NCBI GenBank assembly: GCA_029013165.1
Contig: JAQXMV010000162.1
Span: forward strand, 1-14,992
Source of the DNA: Oscillospiraceae bacterium
GTDB taxonomy: Bacteria; Bacillota; Clostridia; Oscillospirales; Acutalibacteraceae
Direction: 5' to 3'
Length of the DNA stretch: 14,992 nt
Below the pieces are notes generated by a model, which searched no databases, had not been told where the DNA came from, and saw only the letters and a list, made by a program, of their open reading frames with translations. Positions 7,058 through 12,941 of this stretch are shown piece after piece. The translations under genes and the position numbers were made by a program. The stretch's first letter is position 1; every line of letters starts with the position of its first letter.

Positions 7058-7930
7058 TCACTTTGTCATCAGCGTACCGATACCCTCATTAGAAAACATC
7101 TCAATGAGAATGGAATGAGGGATTCTTCCGTCAATCATAACGGCTTTTTTCACACCGCTTCTGACCGCCTTTTCACAGCTGAGCATTTTCGGTATCATAC
7201 CGCCGGAAATAATGCCGCTGGCAATCAGTTCCTCAACCTCGTCCACATGGATTTCAGGTATGAGCGAATCGGGGTCCTTCATATCGCGCAAAAGTCCGGG
7301 AATATCGCTGAGGGTGATGATATTTTCCGCATGCAGGGCGGCGGCAATCTCCGCGGCCGCCGTGTCGGCGTTGATATTATAGGTCTGCCCCTCGCTGTCA
7401 AGGCCCACTGTGGCAATCACCGGTATATAGTCCTCCTCCAGGATCTTTTTGATCGGAGCCGGGTCAATGCTGACGATTTCGCCCACGAAGCCATAGTCAT
7501 GCTCACCGTCGGTCTTTTTTTCAGCCTTGATCATGCCGCCGTCAATGCCGCAAAGACCCACGGCCTTTCCGCCGCTGACCTCGATGAGCGAAACCAGATC
7601 TTTATTGGTTTTGCCTGCCAGCACCATCTGCACCACCTGAGCCGTGTCGGCGTCGGTGTAGCGCAGTCCGTTGACGAAGCGGGACTCGATGCCCAGCTTG
7701 CCGAGCATACCGCTGATCTCCGGTCCGCCGCCGTGAATGAGCACGATCTTGATGCCGACCAGAGAAAGCAGAATGATATCGCTCATAACCGCCTGCTTGA
7801 GCTCCGGATTAATCATAGCGTTACCGCCGTATTTGACGACAACAGTTTTTCCGTAATACTTTTGTATGTAAGGAAGCGCCGCTGTGAGCACCTCCGCTTT
7901 CATGCTGTCTGAAATATTCTTTTCAGCCAT
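7058..7930 (-). CDS. argB: Acetylglutamate kinase
   Basis: ArgB phosphorylates N-acetylglutamate with ATP, the second step of the pathway and its usual control point. The protein has 290 residues from the ATG at 7930, preceded by AAGAGGTGA six bases away; an in-frame GTG three codons earlier lies within that ribosome binding site and is rejected. Family motifs are KYGGNAM (33-39, with phosphate-binding Lys33), HGGGP (66-70), FVNGLRYTD (85-93), NINADT (185-190), LSDIPGLL (207-214) and SGGMIPK (242-248, with Lys248). About 25 residues precede the kinase core (KAEVLTAALPYIQKYYGKT region). This extra helix is known from arginine-inhibited hexameric kinases, so feedback inhibition by arginine is likely; that is inference. 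It starts 12 bases after argJ. Confidence 0.96.
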   Translation of the reverse strand: MAEKNISDSMKAEVLTAALPYIQKYYGKTVVVKYGGNAMINPELKQAVMSDIILLSLVGIKIVLIHGGGPEISGMLGKLGIESRFVNGLRYTDADTAQVVQMVLAGKTNKDLVSLIEVSGGKAVGLCGIDGGMIKAEKKTDGEHDYGFVGEIVSIDPAPIKKILEEDYIPVIATVGLDSEGQTYNINADTAAAEIAAALHAENIITLSDIPGLLRDMKDPDSLIPEIHVDEVEELIASGIISGGMIPKMLSCEKAVRSGVKKAVMIDGRIPHSILIEMFSNEGIGTLMTK

Positions 7931-7942
7931 GAAAATCACCTC

Positions 7943-9157
7943 TTAAGTTCTGTAGTCTCCGTTAATTTTCACATAATCGTAAGTCAGGTCACAGCCCCAT
8001 GCCGTTGCGGCGGCCGTACCCTGATTCATTTCGACAGTCAGTCTGATCTCGTCCTCCAGCAGGATTTCCTTGGCCTTTTCCTCAGAGAAATCAATGCCGA
8101 AACCGGCCTGACAAACCTTGACTTCGCCCTTGCAGGAGGAGAGGGAAACATCTATGCAGTCCACGGCAAAATCGCCGGGCGTGTAACCGATCGCGCAGAG
8201 GATTCTGCCCCAGTTGGCGTCGGCACCGAACATCGCGGTTTTGACCAGAGAGGAACAGATGATGCTTTTGGCGATATTCTTCGCCGTTTCCACCGTGGGC
8301 GCGCCGCTGACGGTACATTCCAGCAGGCGCTGAGCGCCTTCGCCGTCGCCGGCAATAAGCCGTGACAGCTTGACGGAAACCTCCGCCAGAGCCGACCTGA
8401 ACAGAGCGAAGTCTTCATTTTCCTCTTCGATCACGGGATTTTCGGCCTGACCGTTTGCCATGATACAGACCATGTCATTGGTGGAGGTATCGCCGTCCAC
8501 ACTGATCATATTGAAGGTATCCTTGACCACATCGCTGAGGGCTTTCTGAAGCATGGCAGAAGAAATACGGCAATCCGTGGTCATAAAGCAGAGCATCGTG
8601 GCCATATTGGGATGGATCATACCCGAACCCTTGCAGCAGGCGCCGAGGGTGACGGTCTTGCCGCCGAGATCAAAAGAAACGGCGCACTCCTTGGCCACGG
8701 TATCGGTGGTCATAATGGCTTCGGCCGCGTCATGACCGCCCTGTCCGTTCATTTGTCCGGCGAGAGCCGGGGCCGATGCGGCGATGGGCGTCACATCGAG
8801 AGACAGTCCGATCACACCCGTGGAGGCGACTATGACATCGCTTTTGTCCACGCCGAGAGCTTCGGCGGCGATACCGCACATCTGCTCGGCTTTCTGCACA
8901 CCGTCACTGTTGCAGGTGTTGGCGTTGCCGCTATTGACGATGACTGCCTGCGCCATGCCGTCTGCCAGATTGGCTCTTGTGACGGTTATGGGCGCGCCGT
9001 AAACCTTGTTCTGCGTATAGACCGCAGCGGCGCTGCATTTATTTTCGCTTTTGATCATTGCGAGATCTTTTTTCGTCTGATTCTTCCGGATTCCGCAGTG
9101 GATTCCCGAAGCGGTGAAGCCTTTTGCGGCGGTGACACCGCCATTAATATATTTCAT
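7943..9157 (-). CDS. argJ: Bifunctional ornithine acetyltransferase / N-acetylglutamate synthase
   Basis: ArgJ moves the acetyl group from N-acetylornithine to glutamate, releasing ornithine and regenerating N-acetylglutamate, so the pathway runs as a cycle. Many members can also use acetyl-CoA to start it. The 404-residue protein has the self-cleavage site KGSGMIHPNMATML (176-189); the precursor is expected to cut between Ala186 and Thr187, freeing Thr187 as nucleophile of the beta chain. Other family landmarks are NSGNANTC (75-82) and ASTGVIG (111-117). The ATG at 9157 follows CGGAGGTAG, with 15 bases from the argC stop to the start. Whether it is truly bifunctional cannot be read from sequence; no separate argA is in the window, which is compatible with bifunctionality. 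Confidence 0.96.
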   Translation of the reverse strand: MKYINGGVTAAKGFTASGIHCGIRKNQTKKDLAMIKSENKCSAAAVYTQNKVYGAPITVTRANLADGMAQAVIVNSGNANTCNSDGVQKAEQMCGIAAEALGVDKSDVIVASTGVIGLSLDVTPIAASAPALAGQMNGQGGHDAAEAIMTTDTVAKECAVSFDLGGKTVTLGACCKGSGMIHPNMATMLCFMTTDCRISSAMLQKALSDVVKDTFNMISVDGDTSTNDMVCIMANGQAENPVIEEENEDFALFRSALAEVSVKLSRLIAGDGEGAQRLLECTVSGAPTVETAKNIAKSIICSSLVKTAMFGADANWGRILCAIGYTPGDFAVDCIDVSLSSCKGEVKVCQAGFGIDFSEEKAKEILLEDEIRLTVEMNQGTAAATAWGCDLTYDYVKINGDYRT

Positions 9158-9172
9158 TTTTCTACCTCCGAT

Positions 9173-10099
9173 TCAAAGGGCCGTGGTGATGTCAAAGCCC
9201 ATTGCGATATTCATGTTTTCCAGCGCGGCTGACGAGGCTCCCTTGCCGAGATTATCAAAGACTGAGGTCAGGGTGATCCTCTCCTCGTTGCCGCAGACAT
9301 ATATTCTCATGTTATTGGTTCCCTCAAGACCCATGGGTGAAAGGAAGCCGCCCTCCGGGGCCGAATGAACGCTGATAAAGGGGCTTTCCCGGTAATATTG
9401 CTCATAAAAGGCAAGGAGTGTCTGCGGCGTCATGGGCTTTTTCATCAGCCCGGTATAAAGAGGCACCGACACCGCCATGCCGCAGTAATAGTCGCTGACG
9501 ATGGGATTAAACAAAGGCTCATGAGCCAAAGCGCAGACCTTTTTCATTTCCGGCAGATGCTTATGCTTGCCGTTCAGACCGTACTGACGGGGACTGCTGA
9601 AATCATCGGGTCTGTCCTCGCTTTCATATTCGCCGATCATCTTGTTTCCGCCGCCGCTGTAGCCGGTGATGCTGTGGGCGCACAAGGGATAGTCGGCAGC
9701 GATCACACCCTCAGCCACCAGCGGATAAACCAGCGAAATGAAGCCCGTGGCATGACAGCCGGGATTGGCGATTCTTTTGGCCTGTCTGATGCGTTCCATG
9801 TGTACCTTGGAAAGCTCGGGAAAACCGTAGGCCCAGCCATCGGCTGTTCTGTGGGCCGTGCTGGCGTCAATGACCACCGTATCCGGGTCGGTCACGAGCT
9901 TCACAGCCTCTCTCGCCGCCTCATCAGGCAGACACAGAAATACCACATCAGCCGTATTCATCAGCCTCTGTCTTTCCTTTTCGTCCTTGCGCTTTTCCTT
10001 CTCAATTTCAATCAGTTCGACGAAAGGATGGCGAAGCAGCTTGCTTTTCAGTTGCAGTCCGGTGGTTCCCGCCTGACCGTCAATAAAAACCTTAATCAT
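9173..10099 (-). CDS. argC: N-acetyl-gamma-glutamyl-phosphate reductase, short (type 2) form
   Basis: ArgC uses NADPH to reduce N-acetylglutamyl phosphate to the semialdehyde, the third step of ornithine synthesis. At 308 residues it is clearly shorter than the roughly 345-residue common ArgC. It begins IDGQAGTTGLQL (6-17), the nucleotide-binding loop typical of the type 2 subfamily. The catalytic cysteine is Cys115 in NPGCHATGF, and HKHLPEM further on probably supplies the catalytic histidine. The C-terminal NLGKGASSAALENMN is a standard family end. It is the first gene of argC-argJ-argB-argD. The ATG at 10099 follows GAGGAC about 8 bases upstream. A strong promoter and two ARG-box-like sites lie upstream, indicating arginine-responsive control of the operon. 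Confidence 0.95.
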   Translation of the reverse strand: MIKVFIDGQAGTTGLQLKSKLLRHPFVELIEIEKEKRKDEKERQRLMNTADVVFLCLPDEAAREAVKLVTDPDTVVIDASTAHRTADGWAYGFPELSKVHMERIRQAKRIANPGCHATGFISLVYPLVAEGVIAADYPLCAHSITGYSGGGNKMIGEYESEDRPDDFSSPRQYGLNGKHKHLPEMKKVCALAHEPLFNPIVSDYYCGMAVSVPLYTGLMKKPMTPQTLLAFYEQYYRESPFISVHSAPEGGFLSPMGLEGTNNMRIYVCGNEERITLTSVFDNLGKGASSAALENMNIAMGFDITTAL

Positions 10100-10154
10100 T
10101 TTTCATGTCCTCAAAAGTAATATGATATGCATAATCTTGATATCTTTCTAAAAT

Positions 10155-10182
10155 ATTATACATAAATGCGCCGATTTGTCAA
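10155..10182 (-). promoter_or_regulatory. Promoter of the argCJBD operon
   Basis: On the minus strand, TTGACA (10177-10182) and TATAAT (10155-10160) are both perfect consensus hexamers, 16 bases apart. The transcription start is expected near 10148, leaving a leader of about 50 bases before argC, too short for a T-box or large riboswitch. Confidence 0.88.
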
Positions 10183-10190
10183 GGGTAAAA

Positions 10191-10226
10191 TGAATATTTA
10201 TGTAAATGTATATGAATATTTATTCT
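10191..10226. promoter_or_regulatory. Paired ARG-box-like operators (ArgR/AhrC sites)
   Basis: TGAATATTTATTCT (10213-10226) matches the known TGAATWWWWATTCA arginine-repressor half-site pair at 13 of 14 positions. A second, weaker copy, TGAATATTTATGTA, is at 10191-10204. Their centres are 22 bases apart, about two helical turns, like the tandem boxes known for arginine repressor hexamers. They begin 8 bases upstream of the -35 element of the argC promoter. The repressor gene itself is not in the window. Confidence 0.7.
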
Positions 10227-10230
10227 CCGG

Positions 10231-10259
10231 CAATCCGGTGGAATCCCCTATCCGGATTG
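10231..10259. repeat. Hairpin upstream of the ARG boxes
   Basis: CAATCCGG (10231-10238) and CCGGATTG (10252-10259) form an 8-bp inverted repeat with a 13-base loop. No T-run follows on either strand, so its role is unclear; it may help separate the ribosomal operon from the arginine promoter. Confidence 0.4.
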
Positions 10260-10299
10260 ACAGTAAAGCGATAAAAAAACGATTTATTAAAGCACACAC

Positions 10300-10336
10300 A
10301 AAGGGGATAAGCCTCGGCAGAGAGCTTATCCCCTTT
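10300..10336 (-). terminator. Probable terminator of the rplU-prp-rpmA operon
   Basis: A perfect 13-bp stem, AAAGGGGATAAGC (10300-10312) and GCTTATCCCCTTT (10324-10336), with an 11-base loop. On the minus strand the stem ends in TTT and continues GTGTGTGCTTT, a mediocre U-tract. A second hairpin lies just upstream in the same transcript (10350-10376), so the two may act together. Confidence 0.6.
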
Positions 10337-10349
10337 ACTGACAGTGCGA

Positions 10350-10376
10350 AGCACAGAGATCGGCGATCTCTGTGCT
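10350..10376. repeat. Hairpin directly after rpmA
   Basis: A perfect 12-bp stem, AGCACAGAGATC (10350-10361) and GATCTCTGTGCT (10365-10376), with a 3-base loop, about 20 bases beyond the rpmA stop codon. It lacks a U-tract, so it is more likely a 3'-end stabilising structure or part of a tandem terminator. Confidence 0.55.
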
Positions 10377-10397
10377 CAAATAACAATCAAATGATGA

Positions 10398-10682
10398 TTA
10401 CTGCTCAACAGCGTAAACGCTGACCTTCTTACGGTCCTTACCCATACGCTCGAACTTAACCTTACCGTCAATCAGAGCGAAAAGAGTATCATCGGAGCCT
10501 CTGCCGACATTGTTGCCGGGATGGATGTGGGTGCCGCGCTGCTTGACAAGGATATTGCCGGCAAGAACGAACTGACCGTCTGCGCGCTTAACACCGAGTC
10601 TCTTGGATTCGGAGTCACGGCCGTTACGGGTAGAACCCATACCTTTTTTGTGAGCGAAGAGCTGAATGTTTATCTTAAGCAT
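10398..10682 (-). CDS. rpmA: 50S ribosomal protein bL27 (precursor with N-terminal extension)
   Basis: bL27 sits at the base of the 50S central protuberance, and its mature N-terminus reaches the peptidyl-transferase centre. The 94-residue protein starts MLKINIQLFAHKKG. The first nine residues are the Firmicutes-type extension, which must be cut off after Phe9 so the mature protein begins AHKKG. The cutting enzyme, Prp, is encoded immediately upstream. The rest is canonical: GSTRNGRDSESKRLGVK, GNILVKQRGTHIHPG and the VNGRGSDDTLFAL-like segment (here NVGRGSDDTLFAL). The ATG at 10682 follows GGAGGTG at good spacing, 16 bases after the prp stop. Confidence 0.97.
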   Translation of the reverse strand: MLKINIQLFAHKKGMGSTRNGRDSESKRLGVKRADGQFVLAGNILVKQRGTHIHPGNNVGRGSDDTLFALIDGKVKFERMGKDRKKVSVYAVEQ

Positions 10683-10698
10683 TTGTTACACCTCCGTA

Positions 10699-11019
10699 TT
10701 ATTCTTTAACAGTGAATGTTTTGCAGGAAATGAATGAAGGGTATTCCTGCGAAAGGGCTTCTACATGGAGCCGGAAGCCTTCGAGAAGAGCGAGGGTACG
10801 CTCATCGTCGGTATCCACCCTCAGCTTCATCAGCGCCGGTGAAACCGTGATTTCCGCCCTGTCACCGATGACATCGGTGATGGTATTGGCCGTCATATAA
10901 GCCGCCGAGGAAAGAGAGGCACAAATGATGTCTCTGCCCTGCTCGGCATAACCGCTGTGGCCTTCCATGCGAAAACCTTTGAGAGCCTTTCTGCTCCTGT
11001 AAAATGTGACCCTGACCAT
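10699..11019 (-). CDS. prp: Ribosomal-processing cysteine protease Prp
   Basis: Prp removes the N-terminal extension of bL27 (and of some phage proteins) in Firmicutes and related bacteria. The 106-residue protein carries the expected catalytic pair in one motif, GHSGYAEQGRDIICAS: His21 and Cys33, close to the His22/Cys34 of the characterised staphylococcal enzyme. It lies between rplU and rpmA, the classical order. Its ATG at 11019 is one base after the rplU stop and has no clear Shine-Dalgarno sequence, so translation is probably coupled to rplU. This family is often annotated only as a YsxB-like hypothetical protein. Confidence 0.93.
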   Translation of the reverse strand: MVRVTFYRSRKALKGFRMEGHSGYAEQGRDIICASLSSAAYMTANTITDVIGDRAEITVSPALMKLRVDTDDERTLALLEGFRLHVEALSQEYPSFISCKTFTVKE

Positions 11020-11020
11020 T

Positions 11021-11332
11021 TTAAGCGTTGATGGATGAAATTTCTACCTTTGTGTAAGGCTGTCTGTGACCCATCTTACGCTTGGCGTTCTTCTTGGGCT
11101 TATAAGTGAAGACAACGATCTTCTTGCCCTTGCCGTTTTTGATTGCCTTGGCTGTGACGGAAGCGCCGTCAACATAAGGAGCGCCGACCTTGATACCGTC
11201 TTCGCCGCAAACGGCAACGACCTTGTCAAAGGTAACTTCGGAGTCTGCCTCGACGTCAAGCTTCTCAATGTAGATGGTGTCGCCTGCTTCTACCTTATAC
11301 TGCTTGCCGCCGGTTTCGATAATTGCGTACAT
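11021..11332 (-). CDS. rplU: 50S ribosomal protein bL21
   Basis: bL21 binds 23S rRNA in the large subunit. The 103-residue protein has the canonical start MYAIIETGGKQYKVEAGD and the conserved C-terminal basic part KPKKNAKRKMGHRQPYTKV. It is the first gene of rplU-prp-rpmA. The ATG at 11332 follows AAGGAAGG. A strong promoter and a roughly 95-base structured leader precede it, pointing to autogenous or leader-based control. Confidence 0.97.
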   Translation of the reverse strand: MYAIIETGGKQYKVEAGDTIYIEKLDVEADSEVTFDKVVAVCGEDGIKVGAPYVDGASVTAKAIKNGKGKKIVVFTYKPKKNAKRKMGHRQPYTKVEISSINA

Positions 11333-11426
11333 TTTTCTTTCCTTCCTTTATTATGGACTCGCTACTGTCGGGCGGATGAAACATCGCTTGTGGCATGACA
11401 AAACACGCCGCCTTTAATATGCGGTA
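11333..11426 (-). ncRNA. Structured rplU leader, candidate L21 leader
   Basis: This is the predicted 5' untranslated region between the promoter start (near 11426) and rplU. On the minus strand a GGCGG/CCGCC outer helix (11412-11408 with 11375-11371) can enclose two small hairpins, TTGT/ACAA (11401-11398 with 11391-11388) and GATG/CATC with a TTT loop (11385-11375), giving a small multibranch fold. Firmicutes rplU operons are known to carry an L21 leader element. I cannot test this sequence against that model; the fold is by eye and one base is shared between helices. Confidence 0.5.
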
Positions 11427-11432
11427 TGAATG

Positions 11433-11461
11433 AGTATATCATAAGAATATGGGTTTGTCAA
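11433..11461 (-). promoter_or_regulatory. Promoter of rplU-prp-rpmA
   Basis: On the minus strand, TTGACA (11456-11461), a 17-base spacer, then TATACT (11433-11438). A TGA just before the -10 supplies the extended TGn element. It is close to consensus, as expected for a ribosomal protein operon. Confidence 0.88.
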
Positions 11462-11469
11462 GGATTTTT

Positions 11470-11770
11470 TTGCGGTTTTTGCCACTGGATAGAGGAATCG
11501 TATTCAAGGAAAAAAGTATTCACAGGTTTTTCCCTACGAATACTAAAAGCTGTGATTACACCCCTATTTTGATCCCACAAATCAGCAATGTTTGTGTTCT
11601 TTGCAACCGTTCAAAATACTAACTTTCGAGCTTTCCGACAAAACTGCGTTTTCTCTGCAGTGAGACAGTGACCGCCGGAACTATGACCCCCGCAACCGCA
11701 TCTTGTCTCTCTGCTCTATTATCTCTTATCTGGAAAAGTCGCAAGATGAAGAGTGAAGAGAAAAAATGAA
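11470..11770. other. Noncoding stretch with possible decayed coding remnant
   Basis: No intact gene is apparent. On the minus strand a short open stretch ending at a TGA (about 11608-11715) encodes a Cys/Gly/His-rich tract (CGCGGHSSGGHC) followed by LTAEKTQFCRKARKLVF. It is bounded by stop codons, has no start or ribosome binding site, and I cannot name a family for it. It could be the decayed tail of a lost gene. The right part (11741-11790) is strongly purine-rich on the plus strand and repeats ATGAAGAG at 11746 and 11766. Confidence 0.35.
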
Positions 11771-11775
11771 GAGAA

Positions 11776-11817
11776 CCAAAAAGAAAAGTCGCACTCTCGT
11801 GCGACTTTTCTTTTTGG
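11776..11817. terminator. Isolated 19-bp perfect hairpin, bidirectional terminator-like
   Basis: The arms at 11776-11794 and 11799-11817 are perfect complements (CCAAAAAGAAAAGTCGCAC on the left) around a TCTC tetraloop. A-rich and T-rich flanks within the stem would give a U-tract in either direction. No intact gene reads into it from either side: rplU reads away leftward and the next gene starts downstream at 12035. It is therefore either a barrier or the terminator of a lost gene. GAAAAGTCGCA from its left arm also occurs at 11733-11743. Confidence 0.7.
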
Positions 11818-11949
11818 CAACAGTACCCTTAAATTGTACAATGCATAGCTCTGTATTTAAGCGTTGCAACCTGTTCGTTCTGCCGATCAAGGTAAAGGTA
11901 ATGCTTCCAAGGATTGGGATGTTAAATAATAAGGTTTTTTTGAAAATAA

Positions 11950-11978
11950 TTGATTTTTTCAGGAAACAGTGTTAGACT
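11950..11978 (+). promoter_or_regulatory. Probable promoter of the propeller/MFS unit
   Basis: TTGATT (11950-11955), a 17-base spacer, then TAGACT (11973-11978), with TGT before the -10 giving an extended element. The start would be near 11985, about 50 bases before the ATG at 12035. Confidence 0.6.
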
Positions 11979-12034
11979 GAAGACGGTCAATCATGACACG
12001 GATATTTAATTTACACGAAAAAGGAGAAAACAAA

Positions 12035-12817
12035 ATGGAGAAAATCATCATTCGCATTATATCTGTTATCCTTTCCGTTGTGACCTTGTCCGGTATTTCC
12101 GGCGGAATCAGAGCAGAGTTCTTGGCAACTGTTACCCCGGTTGAGGACTGTAAAATCATTCAGGGCGGCTGTTCGGACGGAGAAAACATTTACACCGTTG
12201 TAAACGACAAAAAGGAGACTGACTCGAAAAGTGCTATTCTGAAATACCGTCTTTCCGACGGGAAGCTGATTGAAACCTATAAGGGTCTGGAAATCGACCA
12301 CGGAAACGACCTGTGCTTTAACGGCAACACAAACGAAATCATTGCTGTCAGCAACGCACCGGACGGAAGAAAGATTACGGTTTTTGACGCCGATACAATG
12401 ACCGTAAAAACAACCGTCGTACTTGAAGAAAAAATCTTCTCAATGGCATACAGCGAAGAAGAAAATCTTTACTATGCCGGCATTTCCGGCGGTACGGACA
12501 TTGCGGTTTTCGATTCACAGTTCAAGCTCGTCCAACGCCTTGAAAACTGCGGCGGAGAGGGCTACACAAAGCAAGGTATGGAGGTTTACGGAGATTACCT
12601 TTTGTGTCTGCGCCACTGGAGTAACTGCATTGAGGTCTATAACAAAAACGGAGAGTTTTTGAAAAAGGTTTCCCTGCCCGTTACACTGATGGAACCCGAA
12701 TTTATCTGTATGGCGAACGGCGAATGTTACATCGGCTATAATCTTTTAAGCTATACAGGCGGCTGCATCTATAAAATCAGCGAAATAAATTTTCTGCCCG
12801 ATTTTGAAGGCTGCTGA
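12035..12817 (+). CDS. Exported beta-propeller-like protein, function unknown
   Basis: I do not recognise a named family. The 260-residue product starts at the ATG at 12035, after AAGGAG with 8 bases of spacing; an in-frame ATG at 11993 lacks a ribosome binding site. Residues 1-27 (MEKIIIRIISVILSVVTLSG, then ISGGIRA) look like a signal peptide with likely cleavage after Ala27. No lipobox Cys is at the junction, so it is probably secreted or signal-anchored. The mature part shows repeated strand-rich units of the NHL/YVTN kind, for example DGENIYTVV, NEIIAVSN, GRKITVFDADT, TDIAVFDSQFK and NCIEVYNKNGEFLKK, fitting a propeller of about five or six blades. It has ten cysteines (39, 46, 94, 172, 191, 198, 225, 231, 244 and the terminal 260). 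The MFS gene starts 124 bases downstream on the same strand. A role in substrate binding or an extracellular enzyme such as a lactonase is conceivable but unsupported by motifs. Confidence 0.72.
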   Translation: MEKIIIRIISVILSVVTLSGISGGIRAEFLATVTPVEDCKIIQGGCSDGENIYTVVNDKKETDSKSAILKYRLSDGKLIETYKGLEIDHGNDLCFNGNTNEIIAVSNAPDGRKITVFDADTMTVKTTVVLEEKIFSMAYSEEENLYYAGISGGTDIAVFDSQFKLVQRLENCGGEGYTKQGMEVYGDYLLCLRHWSNCIEVYNKNGEFLKKVSLPVTLMEPEFICMANGECYIGYNLLSYTGGCIYKISEINFLPDFEGC

Positions 12818-12896
12818 TTCGCAAAACACAATAGGCAACCTCTAAAAATGTCCCTGCATTCGTCACCATAACATCACAGCGGGTGCGGCGAATCAG
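12814..12896. repeat. Inverted repeat spanning the propeller/MFS gap
   Basis: CTGATTCGC (12814-12822, overlapping the stop codon) and GCGAATCAG (12888-12896) are perfect 9-bp complements 65 bases apart. The long loop and absence of a T-run argue against a terminator. It may shape the intercistronic RNA or mark a small insertion. Confidence 0.4.
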
Positions 12897-12941
12897 ATTA
12901 CGCAATATGATTATTTTAGAATATTATTAGGAGTGATACAG

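Noticed and set aside
5858..7912. A 684-codon open frame on the plus strand, antisense to argD and argB
   Set aside because: It is a shadow of two confidently identified minus-strand genes; its translation is His/Leu/Ala-rich with no recognisable domain, and there is no promoter or ribosome binding site at its start.
8612..10120. Plus-strand frames of 206 and 251 codons opposite argJ and argC
   Set aside because: Both are antisense to well-supported genes, lack ribosome binding sites and show no domain.
10100..10148. Possible T-box or riboswitch before argC
   Set aside because: The predicted leader is only about 50 bases and has no T-box signature or suitable terminator; ARG boxes explain regulation better.
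10166..10423. Short frames on both strands between argC and rpmA
   Set aside because: They cover the ARG boxes, promoter and three hairpins and overlap the rpmA end; a regulatory explanation accounts for the sequence better.
11766..11975. A 69-codon plus-strand frame upstream of the propeller gene
   Set aside because: It runs straight through the 19-bp hairpin, which explains its Lys/Arg and Leu/Phe-rich start, and shows no similarity I recognise.
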